From the NCBI RefSeq assembly GCF_009617895.1, contig NZ_BLAW01000001.1:487001-551000 (forward strand): a stretch of DNA of 64,000 bases, given 5' to 3'. This document shows positions 28,268 to 38,284 of this stretch, piece by piece. Source of the stretch: Prolixibacter sp. SD074. Its GTDB lineage: Bacteria; Bacteroidota; Bacteroidia; Bacteroidales; Prolixibacteraceae. The notes under the pieces were generated by a model. That model did not search any database. It had not been told where the DNA came from and worked only from the letters and a program-made list of their open reading frames with translations. Numbering within the stretch: position 1 is the first letter of the stretch; each line of letters begins with the position of its first letter. The position numbers were made by a program, and so were the translations under genes.

Positions 28268-29503
28268 ATGATTCTGATAAGTAAAGAGGAAAGCCGAAGA
28301 TTGACAGTGAATGGTATCAAGCGCTATCGTCAGCGCATGCAGATACTGAGTTTATTGTATGAACACCGTTCGCTGTCAGCGTCCGATCTGAGTAGGGAGG
28401 TTCGTATCAGCCTGCCCACGACTAAAACGCTGCTTGATGAGTTAATCGCCTTAAAAGCAGTTGAAACCAGCGGTATTGGAGAGTCAAGGGGTGGAAGAAA
28501 ACCTGCTCTTTACAGTTTGGTGGCCGAAGCTTTTTATATCATTGCGGTCGATATGGGACGCTATAAAGCAAAAACAACCATATTTAATTGTCACAACGAG
28601 GAAGTAACCCCTATCCGGTTTATTGAAACCAATATTGATGATCCGAAACTGGTGGATAAGCTTCACAAGGCAGCGAATGAGTTGGTTCGTGAAACTGGCA
28701 TCCCGGAAGATAAGATCGTTGCTGTGGGCGTTGACATGCCGGGATTGATTGATTCAAAGGAAGGGATCAATTTCACCATTAAGGACCCCTCTTTACGGAA
28801 TGTAAAAAAGCGTTTCGGTGCCAAATTTCAGAAGGCTGTATACATTGATAATGATGCAAGGATGCAGGCTTTTGGTGAATTTGTTTTCGGTAAAGCGCAG
28901 AATACCGTGAATTCGGTTGTGCTGAACTGGAGCTGGGGACTTGGCGTTGGGATGATATTAAACGGCCAGCTTTACAGTGGTTCCCGTGGTTTTGCCGGCG
29001 AATTCAGTCACATCAGGCTGGAGGACGAAGGCGAACTGTGTATTTGCGGCAAACGGGGATGTATCGAAACCATGGCATCGGCTCATAAACTACTTAACCT
29101 GGCGATAAGTGGCGTTAAAAATGGCACGGTTTCGCAATTAACCCGGATTTTCAAGAATAATCCGGATGAGATGCAGACAGAAGATGTGATTAATGCCGCA
29201 CGCGGTGGTGACGAATTCGCCATTTCTATCTTAAATCAAGTAGGCAGTGCTTTAGGGAAAGGACTTTCCATTCTGATTCAATTGCTTAACCCGGAATTGA
29301 TAGTCCTGAGTGGTCCTATTTCACAAGCCAACCAATACATTATGACACCTATCCAACAGTCCTTAAACCAGTATTGCCTGGAAAATATCTGCAGTAATGT
29401 ACGTCTCGAAATTTCGGAGATTGATGAGCACTCGGGTTTGCTCGGAATAGCTGCCATGCTTTTCCAAAAGGTTTTTGGTGACGCCATGGATGAACTCAAG
29501 TAA
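28268..29503 (+). CDS. ROK-family (NagC/XylR-type) transcriptional regulator
   Basis: ROK regulators combine an N-terminal winged helix-turn-helix with a sugar-kinase-like sensor domain and usually repress sugar-utilisation genes until the sugar binds. The 411-residue protein shows the DNA-binding part (SASDLSREVRISLPTTKTLLDEL, residues about 38-60) and the ROK core, including IIAVDMGRYKAK, VGVDMPGLID and the zinc-binding CICGKRGCIE. Whether it retains kinase activity is unclear; a phosphate-binding loop is not obvious. It precedes and is co-oriented with the second SusC/SusD pair, so that nutrient system is its likely target. Confidence 0.9.
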   Translation: MILISKEESRRLTVNGIKRYRQRMQILSLLYEHRSLSASDLSREVRISLPTTKTLLDELIALKAVETSGIGESRGGRKPALYSLVAEAFYIIAVDMGRYKAKTTIFNCHNEEVTPIRFIETNIDDPKLVDKLHKAANELVRETGIPEDKIVAVGVDMPGLIDSKEGINFTIKDPSLRNVKKRFGAKFQKAVYIDNDARMQAFGEFVFGKAQNTVNSVVLNWSWGLGVGMILNGQLYSGSRGFAGEFSHIRLEDEGELCICGKRGCIETMASAHKLLNLAISGVKNGTVSQLTRIFKNNPDEMQTEDVINAARGGDEFAISILNQVGSALGKGLSILIQLLNPELIVLSGPISQANQYIMTPIQQSLNQYCLENICSNVRLEISEIDEHSGLLGIAAMLFQKVFGDAMDELK

Positions 29504-29714
29504 ACAGATTTGTACGGGGGATTGTCAGTTTAGCCGGAATACACTGGTGATTGTTGCTTAATTAGCATTTATCTATAATTTGTCTTGATGGAGATGCACT
29601 GTTGTTAATACTCGGCAATTTTTGTCTGTTCTTCGGTGGACCATTACATTTCTGCGATACATCGCAATATTATTGTACAAATTCTGTTTTAATCATAGAA
29701 TTTATAGAAGTCTT

Positions 29715-32700
29715 ATGAAGAAATTCTTTTTTGCTTTTGGAATGTATCTAGCATCTATTAGTGGTGCATATGCCCAGCACACGGTTACAGGAACAGTTGT
29801 TTCCTGGCCCGACGGTCAACCCATACCCGGGTTAACGGTCGTTGAGAAAGGAGTAAACAACGGTACGGTTACGGATGCCGATGGTAATTACTCCGTTACT
29901 GTACAATCGGGAGATGCTACTTTGGTGTTTTCATTTGTTAGTATGGAAACCCAGGAGATTCCCGTGAATGGTCGTTCGACCATTAATGTTACAATGAAGT
30001 CCAGGGATGTGGCAGTTGATGAAGTGGTTGTCACAGCGCTTGGTGTTACCCGCGAAAAGAAATCGTTGGGGTATGCAGTTAGCGAAGTCAAAGGTGACGA
30101 AGTGTCTACCGTGAAGGATGCTAACCCAATTAACTCACTTTCAGGTCGTGTCGCCGGTGTAACCATTACGCAAGGCTCGTTCGGACCGGGTAGTAGTTCC
30201 CGGGTGATCATTCGTGGTAACAACTCGCTAACCGGCAATAACCAGCCGCTTTATGTGGTGGATGGTGTACCGATGGATAACTCAGGTTTCGGTTCGGCTA
30301 ACGAAGCGGACACGGGAGAATATTCCAAATTGGATTATGGTAGTGGTATTGGTGACATCAACCCGGATGATATTGCTTCGATTTCGGTGTTGAAAGGCCC
30401 GAATGCTGCCGCACTTTATGGTTCGCGTGCTGCTAACGGCGTTATCATGATTACCACCAAGAAAGGATCTTCCCGGAAAGGTATTGGTGTGAGCATTACA
30501 TCGAATACTACTTTTGAGAACCCGATGTTGCTTCCGGACTATCAGAATCAATATGGCCAGGGGACACAGGGGGCGATTCCTTCAACTGTCGGTGATTTGA
30601 AAGAGGCCGGAGGTTCATGGGGGCCAATGATGGATGGTTCCAGTCAGTTGTATTATACCGGCGAAAATCGTCCGTATAGTCCGCAACCGGATAATGTGAA
30701 AGATTTCTTTAGGACAGGAGTTTCGTCTATTAATACGGTTGCTCTGGATGGAGGGAATGATAAGATTAATATGCGGTTTTCTTATACCAATTCGCAGATT
30801 AATTCCATGATTCCCAACTCAAAAATTGAGAGAAATAACTTCAACCTGAGAGCGTTTTCCAAACTAACCGATAAGCTGACCGTAGATGCTAAAGCCACTT
30901 ATTTCAAGCAGTATGGTAAGAACCGCCCGACGCTGGGTACGGAAGGTGTCATGGCTTATTTGGTTAATATTCCCAGAAACGTTGATATCAACGATCTGAA
31001 AAACTACCAGGATCCGGTAACATTGAGTTCAATCGGTCCGACATCCTTGAATTCGAACCCATACTGGATGGTTTATCACGATCAGAATAAAGACTGGAAA
31101 GATCGTTTCCAGGGATTTGTCAAGATTCAGTATAGCTTTACAGATTGGCTTTCGGCCTATGTTCGTGTGGGGACCGATATGACGACAATGAATATCGAGC
31201 AGGTTAACCAGTACGGACACTGGTACTATTCAACGGGACGTTTCAATTATCGTGAAAGCCAGACCCAGGAAACCAACGCTGATTTCCTTTTTACGGCTAA
31301 CAAGGATTTGACCGACAAGGTCAACCTGAGCGCTTCATTTGGTGGAAACGCTATGCACCACACCTATCGTGGTCACAGCGTAAATGGAGACCATTTTCGT
31401 ATTCCGGACGCTCCACCAGTTTTAAGTTCAATAAATGTTTTTCCCGGTTTTACTCCATTACAGGAGAAGAAGATCAATTCGTTGTACGGAACGGTTAGTC
31501 TGTCGTATGACCGTTGGTTCTACCTGGATGGCTCGGCGCGTAACGACTGGTCATCGACACTTCCGGAATCGAACTGGTCGTATTTCTACCCGTCGGTTAG
31601 TGCTTCCATCCTTTTCAACGATCTGCTGAAGTTGGATAATTCAGCGATGACTTATTCAAAATTGCGTGCCAGTTGGGCACAGGTAGGTAACGATACTGAT
31701 CCGTATCAGTTATACGATACTTACTCACTGGCAGGGGTGAACGACTCGTATTTAGGACAGACAACCGTCTCGAGAAGTACTACTAAATATAATCCAAATC
31801 TAAAACCGGAACAGATTACGTCCACGGAAGTGGGGGGGGAATTCCGGTTCTTCGATAATCGCTTACATCTTGATATGTCGTACTATAATATCAAATCGAA
31901 GAATTTGATTATGAAAGTACCGATTTCTGCTTCTACCGGATATAGCACGTTATTGGAGAATGTCGGCGAAATCGAAAACAAAGGTTTTGAAGCGATGCTG
32001 GGAGCGACACCGGTACGCACATCAAACGTGACCTGGGATATTTCGGTCAACTTTGCGACGAATAAAAATAAATTGAAATCGCTGATTGCAGGTACCGATA
32101 ACTATGTATTCTCTACTGTTAATAGTGGAAATGTCATTGTGCAGGGAACTGTTGGCGGCGGATTTGGTGATATATACGGTACTACCTGGGCAAAGAACGA
32201 TAATGGTCAGGTCATTGTGAATGCGGACGGACTGCCAAAATCCAGTAGTGACAAGGTGTATTTGGGAAATTATCAGCCCGACTGGACGGGAGGTATGAGC
32301 AATACCTTAACCTATAAGAATTTCCGCTTGAGTGCTTTAGTAGATGCACGTTTTGGTGGAAAAGTGTATTCGGGAACGGATGCCGGAATGGACGGTGCCG
32401 GAACGAGCAAGCGTTCTTTACAATACCGCGAAGGCGGAGTCGTTGTTGACGGTGTGCTTGAAAGTGGCGAAGCCAACACAAAACAAATTACGGCCCAACA
32501 ATACTGGGGGGCTGTTAGCGGTATTGCTTCAGAATATGTTTACGATCAAACCAATGTGCGTTTGCGTGAACTTTCACTGGTATGGAACCTCCCTGGTAGT
32601 TGGTTGAGCGGTACCGTAGTGAAAAGTGCATCCTTTGGCGTTGTGGGTCGGAACCTCTTCTTTATCTATAAGAAAGTGGACAATTTTGATCCGGAATCAG

Positions 32701-32792
32701 CCTATAGTGCTTCTTCTTTTTCCCAGGGGGTAGTATACTATCCTTTGCCTACGGCCCGGAGTCTCGGTTTCAACCTGAATGTGAAGTTTTAA
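29715..32792 (+). CDS. SusC/RagA TonB-dependent outer-membrane receptor
   Basis: This is the active importer of a SusC/SusD pair. From ATG 29715 it has 1025 residues: a signal peptide ending near SISGAYAQ, a carboxypeptidase-like regulatory domain (HTVTGTVVSWPDGQPIPG), the TonB plug (GRVAGVTITQGSFGPG to PLYVVDGVPMDNS, then AALYGSRAANGVIMITTKKG) and a 22-strand-type barrel ending in SLGFNLNVKF. The frame opens upstream at 29622, but that extension has no signal-peptide character, so 29715 is preferred. No STN domain is present, unlike the first SusC of this window. SusD follows 19 bases later. Confidence 0.95.
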   Translation: MKKFFFAFGMYLASISGAYAQHTVTGTVVSWPDGQPIPGLTVVEKGVNNGTVTDADGNYSVTVQSGDATLVFSFVSMETQEIPVNGRSTINVTMKSRDVAVDEVVVTALGVTREKKSLGYAVSEVKGDEVSTVKDANPINSLSGRVAGVTITQGSFGPGSSSRVIIRGNNSLTGNNQPLYVVDGVPMDNSGFGSANEADTGEYSKLDYGSGIGDINPDDIASISVLKGPNAAALYGSRAANGVIMITTKKGSSRKGIGVSITSNTTFENPMLLPDYQNQYGQGTQGAIPSTVGDLKEAGGSWGPMMDGSSQLYYTGENRPYSPQPDNVKDFFRTGVSSINTVALDGGNDKINMRFSYTNSQINSMIPNSKIERNNFNLRAFSKLTDKLTVDAKATYFKQYGKNRPTLGTEGVMAYLVNIPRNVDINDLKNYQDPVTLSSIGPTSLNSNPYWMVYHDQNKDWKDRFQGFVKIQYSFTDWLSAYVRVGTDMTTMNIEQVNQYGHWYYSTGRFNYRESQTQETNADFLFTANKDLTDKVNLSASFGGNAMHHTYRGHSVNGDHFRIPDAPPVLSSINVFPGFTPLQEKKINSLYGTVSLSYDRWFYLDGSARNDWSSTLPESNWSYFYPSVSASILFNDLLKLDNSAMTYSKLRASWAQVGNDTDPYQLYDTYSLAGVNDSYLGQTTVSRSTTKYNPNLKPEQITSTEVGGEFRFFDNRLHLDMSYYNIKSKNLIMKVPISASTGYSTLLENVGEIENKGFEAMLGATPVRTSNVTWDISVNFATNKNKLKSLIAGTDNYVFSTVNSGNVIVQGTVGGGFGDIYGTTWAKNDNGQVIVNADGLPKSSSDKVYLGNYQPDWTGGMSNTLTYKNFRLSALVDARFGGKVYSGTDAGMDGAGTSKRSLQYREGGVVVDGVLESGEANTKQITAQQYWGAVSGIASEYVYDQTNVRLRELSLVWNLPGSWLSGTVVKSASFGVVGRNLFFIYKKVDNFDPESAYSASSFSQGVVYYPLPTARSLGFNLNVKF

Positions 32793-32811
32793 TCGTTAAT
32801 GACTGAATATT

Positions 32812-34506
32812 ATGAAATTAAATAAATTCCTACTAGCAATTGTAGCTGTATTGGGGTTAACTTACTGTACATCCGATTTTGTGGATATCAACAAAGACCC
32901 TAATGCAGTGCAGGGAGATCAGGTTACTGCTAAGTATTTCGTTACACGTGCGCAAGTGAATCTTTTTGCTCCCGATCGATATCCCTATTGGAGAGCCCAG
33001 CTGATTAACGCCGATCGGTATGCCGGAATGTTCTGTTTCGGATTTGCCGGTTCCTGGTGGTCCGATGGATTGGGTTATACCTATGATCCAGGTTATACAG
33101 ATGCCGCCTGGGATTATTATGAAGGGTATAACAGTACTATTGACTCATATCTCGAACTGACACAGCCCGGGGGCGTACAGGAGAATTCCCTCTATTATGC
33201 TACTGCTCTGATCATGAAGAGCATGTTTTTTCAGAAATTTACCGATACCTTTGGTGAAGTACCTTATTCTGAGAGTGGTAACCTGGATATTCTTCAGCCG
33301 AAGTTTGATATGCAGGCCGAAATATACCATGGGATTATTAATGACCTGGACAAGGCGATGTCTTTGATTGGTGATGCAACCAAAACAGGTGATGGGGAAT
33401 TGGAATTGACGAGCAATGATCTTTTCTATAACGGAGACTTGCAAAAATGGAAAAAGTTAGCAAATACCCTGAAGTTGAAGGTTGCTTTGCGTGCCCGCGG
33501 TGCTTCCGGTGCTTCGTTTGTCGATCAGGCTATCAACGAGGCGCTCTCTGCTCCGTTGTTGTCTGATGAGCCTGATAACGCGTTGTTGCCGAAAGATAAC
33601 ATCATCAGTCAGTGGAACAGTTCCTGTTACGGTGATGTGTGGTATAATTTTGGTGGCCTGGGTTCCAAATGGACCGTTAGTCAGCCGTTGATCGACCTGT
33701 TGCAGAAAAATGGTGACCCGCGCTTGTCTAAATATGCTCAGCCGGCTGCTGGTGGTGATACCCTTACTATTCCACATCCGGATTCAGACGATGATGCCAT
33801 GTATCAGAAGCGTAAGGATTTTATCCTGGCTGCGTTAGATGACGCTGGTGCAACCTATACAGAATGGACCAATGGAGATGGTGAAACCGTTCTTTCATTG
33901 GATAAGAATAAATACTACATTGGTCAACCGGTCCGTATGAATAGATTTATGATGAATTATGCCCGGTATGAGCTGTTTAGTAGCCCTGCTCAATACATTA
34001 TCCAGGCGAAAAACGAGGGAGAGCCGATTGCTCCGGAGATCGTCATGACCACCGCTGAATCGTATTTCATGCAGGCACAGGCGGCTTTGGATGGATATGG
34101 TTCCGGCGATGCCAATACGCTTTATCGCGAAGGTTTGAGGCAGGCAATGCTGGTTTGGGGCGTTGATCAGACTGATATTGATAATTTTCTTGCTACCTCA
34201 CCAATGGCCAACCTGGACGGTTCCAACGATATGGAAAAAGTAGCCGAACAGCGTTGGTTGGCTAACTATACCGAAGGTTTCGAAGCGTGGGCGGTTGTCC
34301 GTAAATTGGGATATCCAGCCTCTCTTGCTCAGGGCGTTCAGGGAAAAGACGGAGACATCTATGCTATGGGTGACTTAGACGGACTTTACCCACAGCGTAT
34401 GCGCTATGGTTCCAGCCCATACAGTACCAACAACGACAACCTGCAAAAAGCAATTACCGATCAGGGACCTGACGTACAAGCCACAAAGTTGTGGTGGGAG
34501 AAATAA
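32812..34506 (+). CDS. SusD-like nutrient-binding lipoprotein (SusD-like_2 type)
   Basis: The 564-residue partner of the upstream SusC begins with a lipoprotein signal ending in GLTYC (Cys19), followed by SDFVDINKDPNAV, the usual start of the SusD-like_2 branch. Further family marks are FFQKFTDTFGEVPYSES, the helical KKLANTLKLKVALR and the C-terminal AEQRWLANYTEGFEAWAVVRKLGYP. It is presumed to cap the SusC channel on the cell surface. The substrate is unknown because no catabolic enzymes are linked; the ROK regulator upstream hints at a sugar. Confidence 0.93.
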   Translation: MKLNKFLLAIVAVLGLTYCTSDFVDINKDPNAVQGDQVTAKYFVTRAQVNLFAPDRYPYWRAQLINADRYAGMFCFGFAGSWWSDGLGYTYDPGYTDAAWDYYEGYNSTIDSYLELTQPGGVQENSLYYATALIMKSMFFQKFTDTFGEVPYSESGNLDILQPKFDMQAEIYHGIINDLDKAMSLIGDATKTGDGELELTSNDLFYNGDLQKWKKLANTLKLKVALRARGASGASFVDQAINEALSAPLLSDEPDNALLPKDNIISQWNSSCYGDVWYNFGGLGSKWTVSQPLIDLLQKNGDPRLSKYAQPAAGGDTLTIPHPDSDDDAMYQKRKDFILAALDDAGATYTEWTNGDGETVLSLDKNKYYIGQPVRMNRFMMNYARYELFSSPAQYIIQAKNEGEPIAPEIVMTTAESYFMQAQAALDGYGSGDANTLYREGLRQAMLVWGVDQTDIDNFLATSPMANLDGSNDMEKVAEQRWLANYTEGFEAWAVVRKLGYPASLAQGVQGKDGDIYAMGDLDGLYPQRMRYGSSPYSTNNDNLQKAITDQGPDVQATKLWWEK

Positions 34507-34592
34507 ACCTAACCTGACCTTTCATTTAGTATCTCTGATACTAGTAGTTTATATTGCCGGGGGAGCCTCGGTTCCCTCGCTTTGACCATATT

Positions 34593-34622
34593 AAAAAACG
34601 GGGCTTTCGGGCCCCGTTTTTT
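34593..34622. terminator. Bidirectional terminator after the second SusC/SusD pair
   Basis: ACGGGGC (34598-34604) pairs with GCCCCGT (34611-34617), flanked by A6 on the left and T6 on the right. It can therefore end the rightward SusC/SusD transcript and the leftward DUF4251 transcript. Confidence 0.9.
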
Positions 34623-34645
34623 GCTGTATTGATATCTGTTTTGTA

Positions 34646-35224
34646 TTAGAAGTCCATCCCACTTCGGTAAGTGGTTGACTGGTCGAGTGGAACTAACTGG
34701 CCGGCAAAACGGAGCCGGGCACTGGTTGTTGCCGCATTGACTTCTGCGTCGGCAAAATTATTTCCTTTGCTCAACTTCACCGTGATATCGGCTGTTAAAG
34801 CGTTGCCGATGACAGACATCTTGTAAGTGATATTACCATCTTTGTCTTCTGTCATTTTGATTTGAGTGGGTTTTCCTTTGAGTGTAATACCTCCGATTCC
34901 GTTTGGGCCTGTATAACCGTTAAAAGCCAATTGCATATAAGCAGTATTATTTTCCAACGAAACGAAATTGGTTTGATCACTCACATTGATCAGCTGCCCC
35001 CATTTGGTGTAGAGGCGATTGGCTTCCAACACCCAGTCGCCGTTTTCGAGCGCTTGTTTGGCCTGTTCGAATTGAGACATGTTAGCTGCTTCGCGTTGCT
35101 TTTTCCTTATCGCTTTTTTCTCCTGACGTGTCATCATTGAGTCTGAGTTTTGCGCATATACCTGCGTGGCGGTACCAAGTCCCAGCAGGACTCCCATCAG
35201 CATTATGACTAATTTTGTTTTCAT
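34646..35224 (-). CDS. DUF4251 secreted protein, paralogue A
   Basis: The 192-residue protein has a signal peptide (cleavage near TQVYAQ), a charged linker with RQEKKAIRKKQREA, and a DUF4251 domain from about residue 55. Recognisable pieces are GDWVLEANRLYTKWG, GGITLKGKPTQIK, KMSVIGNALTADITVKL and the C-terminal TYRSGMDF. The family is common in Bacteroidota, predicted to be periplasmic and of unknown function. A second copy with the same layout lies about 430 bases upstream at 35656-36246, so this is a tandem gene duplication. Confidence 0.85.
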   Translation of the reverse strand: MKTKLVIMLMGVLLGLGTATQVYAQNSDSMMTRQEKKAIRKKQREAANMSQFEQAKQALENGDWVLEANRLYTKWGQLINVSDQTNFVSLENNTAYMQLAFNGYTGPNGIGGITLKGKPTQIKMTEDKDGNITYKMSVIGNALTADITVKLSKGNNFADAEVNAATTSARLRFAGQLVPLDQSTTYRSGMDF

Positions 35225-35655
35225 GACGTTAAATTTTTTATGTTATACAATTCTTTCGTTTTTCTTGCGCTTGTCGTGTTTAATAAACTACATTTCTTTT
35301 AGAACAAAACTCAGACCATGATTTACTCTCTCCTAATTAGATGAGTAATATGGGGCAATTATTTATTTTCTGAATTTGTTGTGTTTTAAGGAGGTTCACC
35401 ACTTTTAGATAAGTGAGTACCCGAAATGAGGATTAATATTTTTTAACCATAGGGTTGGTAGGGTTAGGATTTTTTACAGATTGCTGCCGGAAGGGATGCC
35501 GGGTTTTGTAGCCCATCCTTTATGTTAAGAAGTTCGAGTTCGTAAATTTTGATGTTTGTTGTCTATTCCAGTTATTGAAAGGATGCTAATACACTTTTCT
35601 GACAAAACAAAAGCGGGGTTTCTGCCTCGCTTTCATTAATGCTGATTTTTAATAA
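35225..35655. other. Gap between DUF4251 paralogues, with a leftward terminator
   Basis: No gene is visible. A terminator for the upstream paralogue lies at 35602-35633: AAAGCGGGG pairs with CCTCGCTTT (one G-U), followed on the minus strand by TTTTGTTTTG. The first bases upstream of each DUF4251 start are similar (a start codon preceded by ACGT and a T-rich tract), so part of the control region was duplicated with the gene. Confidence 0.55.
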
Positions 35656-36246
35656 TTAGAAATCCATTCCACTTCTGTAAACTGTCGAATCGCTCGCTGG
35701 TACCAGTTGTCCGGCAAATTCGAGTTGGGCACCACTGGTAATTGCATTTACCTGGGCGCTCGCGTAATTATCTCCATTTCCTAGCCTGACGATGATATCA
35801 GCAGTTAGTGCATTGCCAATTACGGACATTTGGTAGTATACGTCCCCATTTTTATCCGTGCTCATTTTGATTTGAGTAGGCTTGCCTTTCAGCGTAATTC
35901 CTCCCATTCCGTTTGGACCATTGTGTCCGGCAAAGGCTAATTGCATATAGGCTGTACCATTTTGTAGTTCGACAAAATTTGTGTTACTATCAACAGGTAT
36001 GGTGTTTCCCCATTTGGTAATTAACCGATTGGATTCCAATACCCAATTGCCATCTTTCAATGCAGCTTTTGCACTCTGAAACATATACTGGTCAGCGGCA
36101 ATTCGTTCTTTTTTCCGTAGTTCTCTTCTTGCTTTCCGCGACAGGTTCTTTTCAACGTTAGTATGCGTATCCTGTGCATAGCTTTGTGTCATGACTCCAA
36201 GTCCGAGCATGATACTCATCATCATAATAATTGCTTTAGTTTTCAT
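35656..36246 (-). CDS. DUF4251 secreted protein, paralogue B
   Basis: The 196-residue protein has the same plan as its neighbour: a signal peptide (cleavage near TQSYAQ), a basic stretch (NLSRKARRELRKKERI) and the DUF4251 domain (GNWVLESNRLITKWG, GGITLKGKPTQIKMS, QMSVIGNALTADIIVRL, YRSGMDF). The two proteins are nearly identical over the domain core and diverge in the linker. A terminator follows, so each paralogue is probably its own transcription unit. The function is unknown. Confidence 0.85.
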   Translation of the reverse strand: MKTKAIIMMMSIMLGLGVMTQSYAQDTHTNVEKNLSRKARRELRKKERIAADQYMFQSAKAALKDGNWVLESNRLITKWGNTIPVDSNTNFVELQNGTAYMQLAFAGHNGPNGMGGITLKGKPTQIKMSTDKNGDVYYQMSVIGNALTADIIVRLGNGDNYASAQVNAITSGAQLEFAGQLVPASDSTVYRSGMDF

Positions 36247-36577
36247 GACGTCAATTTTTTATATTAGACAATCCTGTTGTTTCTTCTCTCGTAAATTGTA
36301 ATCAATATTTGTTGTTTACGGTTGATACAAAACTTACACCATGAATGCTTATCATTTTTGGGTATAAGAGCCGATTATCCTAATTTTCGGTGTGTAATAC
36401 GTTGTGCTTAATTGTGTTGTATGTATGTGTTGGTCTTAGGAGTGGTGGAGAGAGTATTAATAATTTTTAACCGTTTCCTAATTTTTTGGTCGGATTTTTT
36501 TAACGTTCTTTAGCCAACTGGAAAATTTGTCGCGACTTTGTAATCTGTCAATTGACAGTTCCGGTAATCGGATTAAA

Positions 36578-37462
36578 ATGAATTATATGAAGATGGCTAA
36601 TCGATTTTTGTTGTTTGTTTTTCTGACGATGATGATGGGAAATGCCCGTGCAGCCACGGAATTTCACATGCAGAAGGGGGAGGGTAGCAAAATCATCACT
36701 GAAAATGTTGGTGTATCCGGTAATACCAACTCTTTGTTGACAACGCAAACCGATGTTTATGGTTACTGGCAGCAGAAGATGCAAAAAGACAGTCTTCAGC
36801 AAGAGCCCGGAAATAAAACGTGTCCTGTCTTTGTTCGAAAAGCCATTCTTCCTACCGGGTTAATAGCGGCAGGATTGATTACCATGGCTGTTCCAAGTCA
36901 TACCGCATTAAGTAAATACACCATTCATGATACCATGCATGGATGGAATCCTAATTTTCATACAACGGCTGACAATTATCTGCAATATGCGCCGGCAGTG
37001 ATAACGCTGGGCCTTAGTGCCGCTGGTTTAAAAGGCCGCAACGATTTGCTTAACCAGAGTTTAATTCTCGCCAAGTCTGAATTGTTGATGACGTTGGTGG
37101 TTCAGGGAATCAAACGAACCTCTAAAGTAGAGCGTCCTTATGGAGGAGTATTCACATCCTTTCCGTCTGGTCATACTGCCCAGGCATTCCTCTCGGCCAC
37201 TTTCCTGGCCAAAGAATACGGTCATATTTCCCCGTGGATTAGTGTGGGAGGTTATGTTACTGCTGCCGGCGTTGGCGTCCTGCGCATGATGAACAATAAG
37301 CACTGGATTTCGGACGTACTGGCCGGGGCTGGTATCGGAATTCTCTCGGTGGAGTTTGTATACCTCACACATCAACACCGCTGGGGAAAGAAAAGTAACC
37401 TGGTGTTTGCTCCGACGATGTATCACAAAGGAGGCGGTGTTGCGCTTGCTTATACATTTTAA
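36578..37462 (+). CDS. PAP2-family membrane phosphatase
   Basis: PAP2 enzymes remove phosphate from lipids such as undecaprenyl pyrophosphate, phosphatidylglycerol phosphate or lipid A. From the ATG at 36578 the protein has 294 residues, with a signal-like N-terminus (LLFVFLTMMMGNARA), a long N-terminal extension and the three phosphatase motifs: KRTSKVERPYG, FPSGHTAQAF and VLRMMNNKHWISDV (active-site histidines in PSGH and KHW). The open frame begins further left at a TTG, but the ATG fits the signal sequence better. The neighbours downstream are two lipid-linked-sugar glycosyltransferases, suggesting an envelope-lipid role. Confidence 0.88.
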   Translation: MNYMKMANRFLLFVFLTMMMGNARAATEFHMQKGEGSKIITENVGVSGNTNSLLTTQTDVYGYWQQKMQKDSLQQEPGNKTCPVFVRKAILPTGLIAAGLITMAVPSHTALSKYTIHDTMHGWNPNFHTTADNYLQYAPAVITLGLSAAGLKGRNDLLNQSLILAKSELLMTLVVQGIKRTSKVERPYGGVFTSFPSGHTAQAFLSATFLAKEYGHISPWISVGGYVTAAGVGVLRMMNNKHWISDVLAGAGIGILSVEFVYLTHQHRWGKKSNLVFAPTMYHKGGGVALAYTF

Positions 37463-37525
37463 AGAGATTGAGGAATCAGATTTAATATTATTGAACTAAC
37501 CAAATAAATGCCTTGACGGGTTCTT

Positions 37526-38284
37526 ATGGAAGAAATAAAAAAGAATACCCTAATAATAGTAGTTCCTTGCTTCAATGAATCACAAAGGATTCCTACAAAT
37601 GAATTTATCAGTTTTTTAAAAAAAGACAATCATACAAAGATTGTATTTTCTGATGACGGTTCTACGGACAATACAATTCAAGTTCTTAAGGAAATTCAAA
37701 ACTCAAACAAGGACAAAGTGTTTATTGTCTCATTAAATCAAAACCAAGGTAAGGCTGAGGCTGTTAGGGAAGGTGTTTTGTTTTGTTTTAGAAATGATTT
37801 GGATTTTGATAGCATCGCATATCTTGATGCTGATCTTTCAACCTCTCTGGAGGAATGTCTGTTCATCAGCAATGAAATAAATGAAAATATCCTATTTTCA
37901 TTTGGGTCAAGAATTTTAAAAATAGATACCAATATTGAGCGAAAGTTGTTTCGGCACCTGACCGGACGAATAATTGCTACCATAATTTCTGAGATGCTGA
38001 GAATTACAGTCTACGATACGCAATGTGGTTGTAAGGTCTTTAAGCAAAGCCTGGCAAAGGAAGTATTCAGAGAGAAATTCATTTCCAAATGGTTATTTGA
38101 TGTGGAAATATTTTATCGAATAATCCATCTATACGATAGAGTAAAAATCCAAAACATTTCAAAGGAGATTCCTTTGAAATCATGGATAGCGGGAGCTGAG
38201 TCAAAGGTGAAGATTACTTATTTTTTTCGGATGTGGTTTGATTTGTTTTTCATTTACAGAAAATATAATGGGAAGAAAAATTAG
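37526..38284 (+). CDS. GT2 glycosyltransferase, polyprenyl-phosphate sugar synthase type
   Basis: The 252-residue protein is a GT-A glycosyltransferase resembling dolichyl/polyprenyl-phosphate glucosyl- or mannosyltransferases. It shows IIVVPCFNESQRIP, the nucleotide-binding FSDDGSTDNT, the metal-binding YLDADLST and the later DTQCGCKVFK with WLFDVEIF. It would load a sugar onto a polyprenyl phosphate on the cytoplasmic side. Its end overlaps the next gene by 17 bases, so the two are translationally coupled. The pair is visibly A+T richer than the genes on either side. Confidence 0.88.
   Translation: MEEIKKNTLIIVVPCFNESQRIPTNEFISFLKKDNHTKIVFSDDGSTDNTIQVLKEIQNSNKDKVFIVSLNQNQGKAEAVREGVLFCFRNDLDFDSIAYLDADLSTSLEECLFISNEINENILFSFGSRILKIDTNIERKLFRHLTGRIIATIISEMLRITVYDTQCGCKVFKQSLAKEVFREKFISKWLFDVEIFYRIIHLYDRVKIQNISKEIPLKSWIAGAESKVKITYFFRMWFDLFFIYRKYNGKKN

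Noticed and set aside
29622-29714. N-terminal extension of the second SusC.
   Set aside because: The extra 31 residues do not form a signal peptide, whereas MKKFFFAFGMYLASISG at 29715 does.
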